From: an uncultured Faecalibacterium sp.
GTDB taxonomy: Bacteria; Bacillota; Clostridia; Oscillospirales; Ruminococcaceae
Length of the DNA: 64,000 nt
Direction of reading: 5' to 3'
Assembly (NCBI GenBank): GCA_944385995.1
Contig: CALWZL010000003.1
Span: 1 to 64,000 of the forward strand
The position numbers were made by a program, and so were the translations under genes. This document shows positions 52,137-60,735 of this stretch, piece by piece. The notes beneath the pieces are model-generated. The model saw only the letters and a program-made list of their open reading frames with translations, was not told the origin of the DNA and made no database searches. The stretch's first letter is position 1, and every line of letters starts with the position of its first letter.

Positions 52137-52404
52137 GGCCGGACTCTCCTTTCAAATCCGTAATCCAGAGCATCACTTCCTCCAAAACCGAGGCGTTCAG
52201 CTCATAATAGATATATTTGCCTTCCCGCCGGTCCCGAATCAGATCGGCTTCCTTGAGCACCGACAAGTGCCGCGAAACAGACGCCGCTGTCACCGGGAAG
52301 TGATCCGCAATCTCCCCCGCTGAAAGACATCCGTTTTTCAGCAGGTTCAGAATCTCCCGCCGGATCGGATCGGCCAGCGCCTTCAATGTCTGCTGTAAGC
52401 CCAA
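52111..52404 (-). CDS. ArsR/SdpR-family repressor
   Basis: 97 aa. Winged helix with LKALADPIRREILNLLKNG, DHFPVTAASVSRHLSVLKEA and REGKYIYYELN. No metal-binding Cys pair of ArsR type, so it fits the SdpR branch. The start is TTG at 52404 after AAAGGGCGGG; no in-frame ATG gives a complete domain. Likely autorepressor on the palindrome at 52431, relieved by the SdpI-like partner (known for Bacillus, inferred here). Confidence 0.85.
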   Translation of the reverse strand: MGLQQTLKALADPIRREILNLLKNGCLSAGEIADHFPVTAASVSRHLSVLKEADLIRDRREGKYIYYELNASVLEEVMLWITDLKGESGHEKDTGGE

Positions 52405-52430
52405 GATTCATCCCGCCCTTTCTGTGCACA

Positions 52431-52463
52431 TATAATTAACAATTAGCCTAATCGTTAATTATA
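52431..52463. promoter_or_regulatory. 33-bp palindromic operator
   Basis: TATAATTAAC (52431-52440) and GTTAATTATA (52454-52463) are perfect 10-bp arms, with an inner TTAG/CTAA pair symmetric about 52447. It sits about 30 nt before the TTG of the repressor gene and overlaps its promoter region. Confidence 0.75.
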
Positions 52464-52472
52464 TGATATCAC

Positions 52473-52505
52473 AAAGCCCCCGCCCTGTCAAGGAGCGGAG
52501 GCTTT
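52473..52505 (-). terminator. Hairpin after the Rrf2-type gene
   Basis: AAAGCCCCCGC (52473-52483) pairs with GCGGAGGCTTT (52495-52505) with one mismatch; only a short T-run follows on the minus strand. Confidence 0.45.
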
Positions 52506-52554
52506 CCGGTCCAGGCCTCCCGTCCGGGGAAGCCCTTCTGCATGCCCGCCGGAA

Positions 52555-53013
52555 TCAGTCGGCGGTGCCGTTTTGTTTTTCTTCTTCCAGACAGCGGTGA
52601 AAATCCTCCAGCATGGATGCCAGGGTGATGGCTTCCATGGTCTGGCGGATGGAATCTTCGATCTCCTGGTACGGCCTGCGCAGTACCGCGCGGATGTTGT
52701 GTGCCACCGGGCAGGGGCGGTCATCACAGGGATGAATCCCAATCAGGGATGACAGACCCTTTGGTTCCAGCGCACTATAAATCCGATACAAATTGATATC
52801 GGCCGGGTCCTGGCACAGTTCGGCGCCGCCGGTGCCCCGGGCAACTGAAATCAGGCCGGCCTTTTTCAGCGCACTGAGGATGGTACGGATGATGACCGGA
52901 TTGCAGCCGGTACTCTGGGCCAGCAAGGCGCTGGTCACTTTGGCCTTTCCCTTTGCTTCGTGGATGAAAATCAGACAGTGCACCGCAATCGAGCACTTCA
53001 TACTGAGCTGCAT
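52555..53013 (-). CDS. Rrf2-family transcriptional regulator
   Basis: 152 aa. Winged helix-turn-helix: MKCSIAVHCLIFIHEAKG, TSALLAQSTGCNPVIIRTIL and GLISVARGTGGAEL. Three Cys lie at residues about 67-103 (LCQ; HPCDDRPCPVAHN), similar to Fe-S-sensing members, although family members without a cluster (YwnA type) also exist. It diverges from the ferredoxin/flavodoxin gene, which it may repress. GGGGGAAA precedes the ATG. Confidence 0.88.
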   Translation of the reverse strand: MQLSMKCSIAVHCLIFIHEAKGKAKVTSALLAQSTGCNPVIIRTILSALKKAGLISVARGTGGAELCQDPADINLYRIYSALEPKGLSSLIGIHPCDDRPCPVAHNIRAVLRRPYQEIEDSIRQTMEAITLASMLEDFHRCLEEEKQNGTAD

Positions 53014-53056
53014 GGCGTTTCCCCCTCTATGAATGGTTCAAAGTTTGATGTAAAGA

Positions 53057-53085
53057 TTGACTTTACACTCTGTCCGTGGTACACT
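53057..53085 (+). promoter_or_regulatory. Promoter of the EFR1-type gene
   Basis: TTGACT (53057-53062), 17 nt with TGG before TACACT (53080-53085). The start region carries an inverted repeat TAAGAT (53093-53098) / ATCTTA (53109-53114) that could bind the divergent Rrf2 regulator. Confidence 0.75.
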
Positions 53086-53181
53086 GACCCTATAAGATGT
53101 AATTTCTTATCTTACATTCTATTGTACAACATCCATCGAAAAATGCAACCGAAATCTACATGGTAAAGAGAGTGTGCAGCT

Positions 53182-53943
53182 ATGAACATCACCGAACTGT
53201 ATTTCAGCCCCACCGGCGGCACCCAAAAGGCCGCCGACCTTCTGACCTCTGCCCTGGCAGGCCAAACCCAAACCGTCGATCTGTGTGACAGCCGCGCCGA
53301 TTTCAGCGCCGTATCCCTGACCCCAGAGGACCTTGCCGTCATTGCGGTGCCGTCTTATGGCGGCCGGGTCCCGGCCGTCGCCATCCAGCGCCTGTCCGCC
53401 GTCCATGGCAACGGCGCCGCTGCTATCTTGATGGTTGTCTACGGGAACCGGGCCTTTGAAGACACCATGGTCGAGCTGGAAGATGCCGCCAGACAGGCCG
53501 GTTTTCGGATTGCCGCAGGAGTTGCCGCGGTGGCGGAACATTCCATCGCCCGGCAGTTTGCCGCCGGACGCCCGGACGCTCAGGATCAGGCCCAACTGAC
53601 CGCCTTTGCCGCCCAAATCCGGCAGAAACTGGCTTCCGGTTCCTCCGCAGAGCCCGCCATTCCCGGCAACCGTCCCTATAAAAAGGCCGGCGGTTCCAGC
53701 ATGGTCCCGAAACCCACCAAAGATTGTGTCAGCTGCGGCCTCTGTGCCCAGAGCTGCCCGGTTCAGGCCATCGATCCGGCCGACCCCCAGAAGGTGGACG
53801 GCCACGCCTGCATTTCCTGTATGCGGTGTGTGAAAGTCTGCCCCCACGGCGCCCGGAAAGTCAATCCCCTGATGATGGCCGCCGTCAACACCATGCTCAA
53901 AAAGGTCTGCTCCGACCGAAAGGAAAATCAGCTGTTCCTCTGA
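53182..53943 (+). CDS. EFR1-family flavodoxin/ferredoxin protein
   Basis: 253 aa. N-terminal flavodoxin-like domain begins LYFSPTGGTQKAADLL (FMN phosphate loop) and includes VPSYGGRVP. C-terminal double 4Fe-4S ferredoxin: CVSCGLCAQSCPVQAI and CISCMRCVKVCPHGAR (about 183-231). Such proteins move electrons between flavin and Fe-S carriers in anaerobes; the partner is unknown. Followed by a strong terminator, so monocistronic. Confidence 0.9.
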   Translation: MNITELYFSPTGGTQKAADLLTSALAGQTQTVDLCDSRADFSAVSLTPEDLAVIAVPSYGGRVPAVAIQRLSAVHGNGAAAILMVVYGNRAFEDTMVELEDAARQAGFRIAAGVAAVAEHSIARQFAAGRPDAQDQAQLTAFAAQIRQKLASGSSAEPAIPGNRPYKKAGGSSMVPKPTKDCVSCGLCAQSCPVQAIDPADPQKVDGHACISCMRCVKVCPHGARKVNPLMMAAVNTMLKKVCSDRKENQLFL

Positions 53944-54030
53944 GAAGGGTTGGACATCCCGGGGGCTTCTTTGCAGGAGCCTCTTTAAGGCACTGAAACC
54001 CGTCGTCGCTGCCATCCAGCCAACGCCCAG

Positions 54031-54064
54031 AACAGCAGGTCCATCCGGGCCTGCTGTTTTTTGT
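54031..54064 (+). terminator. Rho-independent terminator
   Basis: AACAGCAGG (54031-54039) pairs with CCTGCTGTT (54050-54058), then a T-run. Confidence 0.85.
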
Positions 54065-54170
54065 TGCCTCGGGTGGCTGATTTTGACCGAATTTGAATGG
54101 CATCTCGAAAAATTGGTGGATATGGCCAATTTTACGTCCAATCTTTGTCGGATTTAACGATTGATTTTGA

Positions 54171-54199
54171 TTGACTTTGGAAGTTTTTGGTGCTATACT
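54171..54199 (+). promoter_or_regulatory. Promoter of the fructose operon
   Basis: TTGACT (54171-54176), 17 nt with TGC before TATACT (54194-54199). Upstream short direct repeats of TTGATT/TTTGATTG could be operator half-sites for the DeoR-type repressor. The leader is about 100 nt. Confidence 0.75.
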
Positions 54200-54306
54200 G
54201 AGCTCAAACAACCAAAACAAATCACAAGCCGGATGTCATCCAGTCATAATCAGCCAAAACCGTTCTATGGAGGATGTCCGCTTGGGAGTCAGAAAGGAGC
54301 ATCCAG

Positions 54307-55101
54307 ATGTTAGCGGAAGAACGGTTTGACAATATCCTCAAGATCCTGGCCCAAAGGCGTTCGGTGACGGTACAGGAACTGTGCGACGCGCTGGACGCCA
54401 GCGAATCCACCATCCGGCGGGATCTGATCCTGCTCCACCAACAGGGCAGACTCAACCGGGTCCACGGCGGGGCCACCCTCCCGGACAGCGCTTTCCTCAC
54501 CAACGAGGAGAGCATGTCGGCCAAGGAACACCAGGCTGTCGCCCAGAAGCAGAGCATTGGACGGATGGCCGCCACCTTTATCCACGCGGACGACTTCGTC
54601 TTTGTGGATGCGGGCAGCACCACCTTGCAGCTGGTCCACGCATTGCAGGGCCAGGCGCTGCGGGCCACCTTTGTGACCAACGGCATCGCCCACACCCGTC
54701 TGCTGGCCCAAAAAGGCTGTCGGGTCTACACCCTGGGCGGACAGGTCCGGCCCAGCACCGAGGCCGTGGTGGGGACCGCCGCCATGTCCAGCGTCGGCCG
54801 GTACAACTTCACCAAGGCTTTCATGGGAGCCAACGGGGTTTCCCTGGACAGCGGCTTCACCACCCCCGATGTGGAAGAGGCCGCCCTCAAAACACTGGCT
54901 GTCAGCCGCTCGATGGAGAGCTGGTTTTTGGTGGATGACTCCAAGTTCGGCAAAATTTACTCCGCCGTTATCTGCCCTCTCACCGATGCCGCTATTGTGA
55001 CCAACCATCTTCCCAACGAAAAGTATCGCCGGTACGTCCTGATTAAGGAAAGCGACGCGCCCGACAAATCCACCCATCAGGAAAAGGAGAGTCACCTATG
55101 A
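54307..55101 (+). CDS. fruR: DeoR-family repressor of the fructose operon
   Basis: 264 aa. N-terminal DeoR helix-turn-helix: ERFDNILKILAQRRSVTV, DASESTIRRDL and RVHGGATLP. C-terminal sensor domain of the ribose-5-phosphate isomerase-like fold (FVDAGSTTLQL; MGANGVSLDSGFTTPD; LVDDSKFG). Such regulators respond to fructose-1-phosphate or related phosphates. AAAGGAG precedes the ATG. ATGA overlap with the kinase gene. Confidence 0.9.
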   Translation: MLAEERFDNILKILAQRRSVTVQELCDALDASESTIRRDLILLHQQGRLNRVHGGATLPDSAFLTNEESMSAKEHQAVAQKQSIGRMAATFIHADDFVFVDAGSTTLQLVHALQGQALRATFVTNGIAHTRLLAQKGCRVYTLGGQVRPSTEAVVGTAAMSSVGRYNFTKAFMGANGVSLDSGFTTPDVEEAALKTLAVSRSMESWFLVDDSKFGKIYSAVICPLTDAAIVTNHLPNEKYRRYVLIKESDAPDKSTHQEKESHL

Positions 55102-56003
55102 TTTACACTGTCACCTTCAATCCGGCCATCGACTACGTCGTCCACCTGCCCGGCAGTCTGGAACTGGATGCCGTCAACCGCACCGTCCAGGAAGAATATC
55201 TCTTTGGCGGCAAGGGCATCAACGTCTCCAGTGTCCTCCGGGCGCTGGACTGTGACAACACCGCCCTGGGCTTTGTGGCCGGCCCCACCGGCCGCTGGCT
55301 GGAGGACGGTCTGCGGGACCAGGGGGTCAAGACCGATTTCATTCATCTGAACCAGGGCGTCACCCGCATCAACGTCAAGATCAAGGCCTCCGAGGAGACC
55401 GAGATCAACGGCATGGGCCCCCAGATCGGGGAAGCCGACATGGAACAGCTCTATGCCAAGCTGGACCAGCTGGGCAGCGGCGACGCGCTGGTGCTGGCCG
55501 GCAGCATTCCCTCCTGCCTCTCCGGTGACACCTACGAAAAGATTATGGCCCGGCTGGAAGGCCGCGGCGTTCGGATTGTGGTGGATGCCACCCGCGACCT
55601 GCTGGTCAACGTCTTGAAATACAAGCCCTTCCTCATCAAGCCCAACAACCACGAGTTGGGGGAGATTTTTGGCCGGGAACTGACCACCGACGCCGAGATC
55701 ACGGCATGCGCCGCCCTGCTCCAGAGCCGGGGCGCCCGGAATGTCCTGGTGAGCATGGCCGGAGACGGCGCCTTGCTGCTGGACGAAACCGGCAAGACCC
55801 ATCGGATGGGTGTGCCCAAGGGCAAGGTTCTGAACAGCGTGGGCGCCGGCGACAGCATGGTGGCCGGATTCCTGGCGGGCTACCTGCAAAAGGGCGACTA
55901 CAACTGGGCCCTCCGGCTGGGCACCGCCGCAGGCAGCGCCACCGCCTTCTCGCTGGGCCTGGCTACCCGGGAAAAGATTGAAGATCTGCTGACTACCTTC
56001 TGA
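55098..56003 (+). CDS. fruK: 1-phosphofructokinase
   Basis: 301 aa, PfkB family. It starts IYTVTFNPAIDYVVHLP. Substrate motif GGKGINVSSVLRAL, and the ATP/anion-hole motif GAGDSMVAGF with catalytic Asp near 250. It phosphorylates fructose-1-phosphate to fructose-1,6-bisphosphate. The order fruR-fruK-fruA supports this over tagatose-6-phosphate kinase. Confidence 0.93.
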   Translation: MIYTVTFNPAIDYVVHLPGSLELDAVNRTVQEEYLFGGKGINVSSVLRALDCDNTALGFVAGPTGRWLEDGLRDQGVKTDFIHLNQGVTRINVKIKASEETEINGMGPQIGEADMEQLYAKLDQLGSGDALVLAGSIPSCLSGDTYEKIMARLEGRGVRIVVDATRDLLVNVLKYKPFLIKPNNHELGEIFGRELTTDAEITACAALLQSRGARNVLVSMAGDGALLLDETGKTHRMGVPKGKVLNSVGAGDSMVAGFLAGYLQKGDYNWALRLGTAAGSATAFSLGLATREKIEDLLTTF

Positions 56004-56062
56004 CCTCTGCTCTGTCGCAGAAGGCAGCCAGAGCTGTTTCAAATACTAAGGAGGAAATTTTT

Positions 56063-57979
56063 ATGCGGATTACCGAACTGTTTTCTGTTCAGGCCATCGC
56101 GCTGGACAGCACGGCAGCCGATCAGGCTGCGGTGATCGACACCCTGGTGGAACTGCAGTGCAAGCACGGCAACATCACCGACAAGGCCGCCTACAAGGCC
56201 GCCATCTATGCGCGGGAAAAAGAAGCCTCGACCTATGTGGACAACGGCATCACCGTCCCCCACGCCAAGGCCGCTTGCGTGACCCGGCCCAGTCTGGCCG
56301 TGCTGCGGCTGACCACCCCGGTGCAGTACAATCCCGAGGATGACAGCAAGAGCGATCTGTTCTTCATGATTGCGGCCCCCGAAAACGGCAGCCTCCATGT
56401 GGACATGCTGGCCCGGATGATGCAGATGCTGATGCACGAGGATTTCGTCGCCAAGCTGCGCGCCGCCAAGACGCCCCAGGAATTTCTGGATTTGATCGAT
56501 GCCCAGGAGCAGCAGCAATTCGGCAGCGAGAGCTTCACCCAGGAAAAGATCGGGCCCCAGGGCTACCGCATTCTGGCTGTTACCGCCTGTCCCACCGGCA
56601 TTGCTCACACCTATATGGCCGCTGAGGCCCTGGTCAAGGCGGGCGACAAGCTGGGCCTGCCCTGCAAGGTGGAGACCAACGGTTCGGGCGGCGCGAAAAA
56701 CATCCTGACCGCCGAGGAGATCGCCGCCTGCGACGGCATCATCGTGGCCGCCGACAAGAACGTTGAGACGGCACGTTTCGACGGCAAACCGGTTCTGTTC
56801 ACCCGGGTGGATGACGGCATCCACAAGCCCGAGGAACTGATCCAGCGGATCGAGAGCGGCGAAATTCCGGTCTTTCACGCCAAGGGCGGCAAGCCCGCCG
56901 CCGAGGCGACCGGCAACGACACCCTGGGCCACACCGTCTACAAGCACCTGATGAACGGCGTCTCCCACATGCTCCCCTTCGTGGTGGGCGGCGGCATCCT
57001 GATCGCGCTGGCCTTCCTGTTCGATGACTTCTCCATCGATCCCTCCAACTTCGGCATGAACACCCCGCTGGCCGCCTTCTTCAAGACGGTGGGCAACGCA
57101 GCCTTCAGCTACATGCTGCCCATCCTCTCGGCCTACATTGCCATGTCCATCGCGGACCGGCCGGGTCTGGCCGTCGGTTTTGTGGGCGGCGTCCTGGCCA
57201 TGAACGGTACCAGCTTCTCCGGCCTGCTGGAAGGCAGCACCACCGGCATCTCGGGCGGCTTCCTGGCCGCTCTGCTGGCTGGCTTTGTGGCCGGCTACCT
57301 GGTCAAGTTCCTGGAAAATATCACCGAAAAGCTCCCCAGCAGCGTGGACGGCATCCGGCCCATGCTGATCTATCCCCTGGGCGGTATGCTGGTGATGGGC
57401 ATCGTGATGTGCGCCATCAACCCCATTATGGGCCTCATCAATGAAGCCATCGCTGCCTGGCTGAACACCATGGGCGGCACCTCCAAGATTCTCCTGGGCG
57501 CCATCTGCGGCGGTATGATGAGCATCGACATGGGCGGCCCCTTCAACAAGGCTGCTTACGTCTTTGGCACCGCTGCCCTGTCCTCCGGCACCTATGACGT
57601 GATGGCCGCCGTCATGGTGGGCGGCATGGTTCCTCCCATCGCCATCGCCCTGTCCACCACCTTCTGCCCCAAGAAGTGGACCAGCGAGGAGCGGAAGAAC
57701 GGCTTTGTCAACTACATCATGGGCCTCTGCTTCATCTCGGAAGGCGCCATCCCCTTTGCCGCTACCGATCCTCTCCGCGTTCTGCCCAGCTGTGTGATTG
57801 GTTCGGCGGTTTCGGGTGCCCTCTCGATGCTCTTCAACTGCACCCTCCGCGCACCCCACGGCGGCATCTTCGTCTTCCCCGTGGTGGGCAATGCGCCCCT
57901 CTATGTGGTGGCTCTGGTGGCCGGCAGTGTGGTAGGCGCTGTCCTGCTGAGCCTGCTCAAGAAACCGGTCAAGGAGTAA
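56063..57979 (+). CDS. fruA: PTS fructose EIIABC component
   Basis: 638 aa fused transporter. EIIA (1-150) with phospho-His67 in NGITVPHAKA. EIIB (about 168-265) with phospho-Cys176 in TACPTGIAHTYMAAEAL. EIIC (about 285-635) with about nine helices and GMNTPLAAFFKTVGN and DMGGPFNKAAYVFG regions. Imports fructose as fructose-1-phosphate. AAGGAGG precedes the ATG. Confidence 0.95.
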   Translation: MRITELFSVQAIALDSTAADQAAVIDTLVELQCKHGNITDKAAYKAAIYAREKEASTYVDNGITVPHAKAACVTRPSLAVLRLTTPVQYNPEDDSKSDLFFMIAAPENGSLHVDMLARMMQMLMHEDFVAKLRAAKTPQEFLDLIDAQEQQQFGSESFTQEKIGPQGYRILAVTACPTGIAHTYMAAEALVKAGDKLGLPCKVETNGSGGAKNILTAEEIAACDGIIVAADKNVETARFDGKPVLFTRVDDGIHKPEELIQRIESGEIPVFHAKGGKPAAEATGNDTLGHTVYKHLMNGVSHMLPFVVGGGILIALAFLFDDFSIDPSNFGMNTPLAAFFKTVGNAAFSYMLPILSAYIAMSIADRPGLAVGFVGGVLAMNGTSFSGLLEGSTTGISGGFLAALLAGFVAGYLVKFLENITEKLPSSVDGIRPMLIYPLGGMLVMGIVMCAINPIMGLINEAIAAWLNTMGGTSKILLGAICGGMMSIDMGGPFNKAAYVFGTAALSSGTYDVMAAVMVGGMVPPIAIALSTTFCPKKWTSEERKNGFVNYIMGLCFISEGAIPFAATDPLRVLPSCVIGSAVSGALSMLFNCTLRAPHGGIFVFPVVGNAPLYVVALVAGSVVGAVLLSLLKKPVKE

Positions 57980-58030
57980 TCCCTAGGGCCTGAACCGCTG
58001 ACACGCTCCTTGACGAAAACCATACGATTC

Positions 58031-58058
58031 GGGGACCGGTCCGGCCGGTCCCCTTTTT
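58031..58058 (+). terminator. Terminator of the fructose operon
   Basis: GGGGACCGG (58031-58039) pairs with CCGGTCCCC (58045-58053), then TTTTT. Confidence 0.85.
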
Positions 58059-58064
58059 GATTGC

Positions 58065-58112
58065 AAAAACCGTCCGCACCGACAGAGCACAATGCCGGTG
58101 CGGACGGTTTTT
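58065..58112. terminator. Perfect 17-bp bidirectional hairpin
   Basis: AAAAACCGTCCGCACCG (58065-58081) and CGGTGCGGACGGTTTTT (58096-58112) pair without mismatch around a 14-nt loop. It acts as terminator in both directions and stands 16 bp from the stop of the transposase fragment. Confidence 0.85.
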
Positions 58113-58127
58113 ATGATCCGATGGATT

Positions 58128-58649
58128 TTATGCCATTTCCAGCTGAACCACTTCGGGGGCGCTGTCCTGGCTCTTCTGGGTCTTTTTCCCCGCAGAGGGC
58201 ACCACACGGACCAGAGCGGCGTCGGTCAGGGTGCCCGGCTTGAGGATCTGGCCATGTTCGGCCAGACGCCGGCGCAGCTCCACCGCAAACTGTCCATTCA
58301 GCCCATTTTTCTCCAGGAGGTGGCGGAACTTGAGCAGAGTGGTGGCATCCGGTACGCTGTCCTCGAGGAAGTCAATCCCCATAAACTTGCGCATGGCGTA
58401 ACTGTCATAAATGGTATCCTCTACCGCCGCAGCCGACAGGTGAAACCAATTTTGCAGCAGGTACATCCGCAGCATCTTTTCAATGCCGACCGGCGGGCGG
58501 CCCCGCAATCCCTGCGGATAATAGGGTTCAATGGCCGAAACCCATTCTTCCCAGGGTACCAGCTCATTCATGGTCTCCAGGAATCGATCCCGCCGGGTGC
58601 TCTTTTTCCGCCTGCTGTATTCCATGTCGCTGAACGTCAACTGACCCAT
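58128..58649 (-). CDS. IS5-family transposase, N-terminal fragment
   Basis: 173 aa. MGQLTFSDMEYSRRKKSTRR, LRGRPPVGIEKMLRMYLLQN and PDATTLLKFRHLLE match the N-terminal half of IS5-group transposases. The first catalytic Asp lies in GTLTDAALV. The remaining DDE residues are absent: the frame stops after about half the usual length (family members exceed 300 aa). ATG 58649 has GGAGGAAG upstream. A decayed insertion; no matching right half or clear terminal repeats were found. Confidence 0.8.
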   Translation of the reverse strand: MGQLTFSDMEYSRRKKSTRRDRFLETMNELVPWEEWVSAIEPYYPQGLRGRPPVGIEKMLRMYLLQNWFHLSAAAVEDTIYDSYAMRKFMGIDFLEDSVPDATTLLKFRHLLEKNGLNGQFAVELRRRLAEHGQILKPGTLTDAALVRVVPSAGKKTQKSQDSAPEVVQLEMA

Positions 58650-58752
58650 TCTTTCTTCCTCCGCCGTCACTTTTTCTTATTATACTACAAATTTCTCAGT
58701 GTTGGCAGGGGAATTTGTCAATTCTTTCGGGAAATATCCTGCATTCAGCGGA

Positions 58753-58773
58753 AACGGGTTCGGCGAACCCGTT
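58753..58773. repeat. 21-bp palindrome
   Basis: AACGGGTTCG (58753-58762) and CGAACCCGTT (58764-58773) form a perfect inverted repeat around one base, between the transposase fragment and the B3/B4 gene. Possible operator or remnant of the insertion end. Confidence 0.4.
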
Positions 58774-58825
58774 CCAAACAAAAAAGCCTGCCGCACTTGG
58801 GCAGCAAGCCTTTTCCTATGCCATT

Positions 58826-59482
58826 TCACACCGTCCACTGCTCCAGGTCGGTCACCCCGCAGTATTGCCGGAGCAGTTCTGCAAAGCGCTCCATCCAGGG
58901 GCTCAGCCCTTCCCGTCCATCGAAGCTGTAAAGGATGGAATAAACTTCCCGCTCGCCGTCCTGGATCATAGCCCTGCGGCTGTCACTGGTGGGATTTCCA
59001 AAGGGCCCCTCTGCATCGTACAGCACCGGCAGACATCCGATGTTGACGCTCCCCTTCCCAATGCCGGGGTAGTGGGCGCCCTCCTCGGCGCGGCGAAGTT
59101 CCACATCTCCGTGCAGGCCGGAGGCATCGTAAGAGCCGATGGAATAGCCGGAAGAAACCGAAATGCAGTTGTTGACCTCCACCACGTTGTTGATGTGGTA
59201 AAGTCCCGCCTTCTTGACGATCCGGCGAAGCATAGCCTCCGCCGCATTGCGGTACTCGTGGGGCGACTTGCCCAGAGCCTTATATGCGCTGCGGGTGGCG
59301 GCAATGTGGGGATTCTTCGCAATCTGTTCCATCTGGTATTCCCCGGCCAGCTTTGCAAGGGTCCCTTCAAACACTTCCAGCAGTTCCGGCGAACTGGGTT
59401 CCACCCTCACATGATAGTGGAGAATTCCAAGGGCTGTCTCCGGCCAAAGAGAATGTACTTCCTCTGCAATGGAAATTTTCAT
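58826..59482 (-). CDS. B3/B4 tRNA-binding-domain protein
   Basis: 218 aa, a stand-alone B3/B4 domain as found in the beta subunit of phenylalanyl-tRNA synthetase: TRSAYKALGKSPHEYRNAAE, NNVVEVNNCISVSSGYSIG and GHP-like turns. Such free-standing proteins are common in Firmicutes; a role in editing mischarged tRNA is suspected, not shown. AAAGGAG precedes the ATG. Single-gene unit with its own promoter. Confidence 0.88.
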   Translation of the reverse strand: MKISIAEEVHSLWPETALGILHYHVRVEPSSPELLEVFEGTLAKLAGEYQMEQIAKNPHIAATRSAYKALGKSPHEYRNAAEAMLRRIVKKAGLYHINNVVEVNNCISVSSGYSIGSYDASGLHGDVELRRAEEGAHYPGIGKGSVNIGCLPVLYDAEGPFGNPTSDSRRAMIQDGEREVYSILYSFDGREGLSPWMERFAELLRQYCGVTDLEQWTV

Positions 59483-59517
59483 ACGGGATGTTTCTCCTTT
59501 CGTTTGGATGTGGTTTT

Positions 59518-59546
59518 ATTATATCCCAAAATTTCCAATTGTCCAA
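59518..59546 (-). promoter_or_regulatory. Promoter of the B3/B4 gene
   Basis: TTGGAC (59541-59546), 17 nt, TATAAT (59518-59523), minus strand. Confidence 0.75.
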
Positions 59547-59730
59547 AGAAAAGCGCTCGCAAGGAAACAAAAATCGACGCTCTTTTTTGGCAGTTTTGAC
59601 CAGGACATCCCGCCGACCGATTGAATCCTGCCCTTATGGCCTTGCGCCCTCGACCTCTCTTATCCCCGCAAACCAACCTGCACCCCGGCACCGGCACCAG
59701 CAGAGCATCTTTCCCGCCTCCGGCCCGCTT

Positions 59731-60480
59731 TTACACGCCATACATCCGAAGAACGACCCAGACCGTCTGGAAGATCAGCTTCCAATCCAGCCAAAAGTTG
59801 CGGTCATGTATGTACTTCAGATCCAGCTCGACCCATTTTTCAAAGCTCAGCTGATTCCGATTCGGCTGCACCTGCCAATAACAGGTCAGACCGGGCGTCA
59901 CATACAGCCGCTGACGCTCATACTTGGAATACTGCGCCACCTCCCGCGGCAGTGCAGGACGCGGCCCCACAATGCTCATATCACCCTTCAGAATATTCAA
60001 GAGCTGCGGAAGTTCATCTATGCTGGTTTTGCGGATCAGACGGCCCACACGTGTAATCCGCGGGTCGTTTTTGATCTTGAACACGGGGCCGTTCATCTCG
60101 TTCTGAGCCAAAATCTCGTTCAGTTTGGCCTCAGCATTGGGAACCATCGAACGAAACTTGTAAAACTTAAATATTTTTCCGTCCCGTCCCACCCGGTCCT
60201 GGGAAAAAATCGGACTTGCACCGGGGCTGTCCACCCAGATCACCAGTGCAATCACCAGCATCGGCACAGCCAGAACCGTCAGCGCCAGCAGCGAGAACAA
60301 AATATCCTGCGACCGGCGGCCAATCCAATACCACTTTTTACCTTTTAGCACTTTATCATGGTCAAGCCAATAGATCTTTTTCTGCGCCCTTTTGGGGTGC
60401 GAAAAGTCTATCACGATATTTACTCTTTCCTCACCTGTATCATCCTGCGACCGCATTTCCATACTCATCGACTGCATCAT
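59731..60480 (-). CDS. Undecaprenyl-phosphate sugar transferase (WbaP/EPS type)
   Basis: 249 aa. One membrane helix (about 70-92) precedes the bacterial sugar-transferase domain: [52 protein letters not shown] and PGLTCYWQV. It transfers a sugar-1-phosphate to undecaprenyl phosphate, the first step of capsule or exopolysaccharide repeat synthesis. The N-terminal multi-helix domain of full-length WbaP is absent, so it is the short, catalytic form. AGGAG precedes ATG 60480 (ATG 60477 also possible). Confidence 0.9.
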   Translation of the reverse strand: MMQSMSMEMRSQDDTGEERVNIVIDFSHPKRAQKKIYWLDHDKVLKGKKWYWIGRRSQDILFSLLALTVLAVPMLVIALVIWVDSPGASPIFSQDRVGRDGKIFKFYKFRSMVPNAEAKLNEILAQNEMNGPVFKIKNDPRITRVGRLIRKTSIDELPQLLNILKGDMSIVGPRPALPREVAQYSKYERQRLYVTPGLTCYWQVQPNRNQLSFEKWVELDLKYIHDRNFWLDWKLIFQTVWVVLRMYGV

Positions 60481-60735
60481 TTTTCTCCTCAAATCCAACG
60501 TATACAACCATCAAACCATCCAACTATGCTTTATGACTGTCTCAATCTTCCATATCAACTTATTATTGCAGTCTTTTAACCCTTTTCCCTGTTGGCCGTT
60601 TCTATCGCATGACATGATACCTCGTGAAGATTTGGCTGTTTCTATTCGTTCCTCCACAGCAATTTATTTGCTGATCCCGCCGTCCCTTTATTTTACCGGT
60701 CAGCCTTTCTCATTTTTCGCATCCTTCTCGTGCGT

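Noticed and set aside
56039..57859. 606-codon antisense frame over fruA
   Set aside because: Shadow of a highly biased coding sequence.
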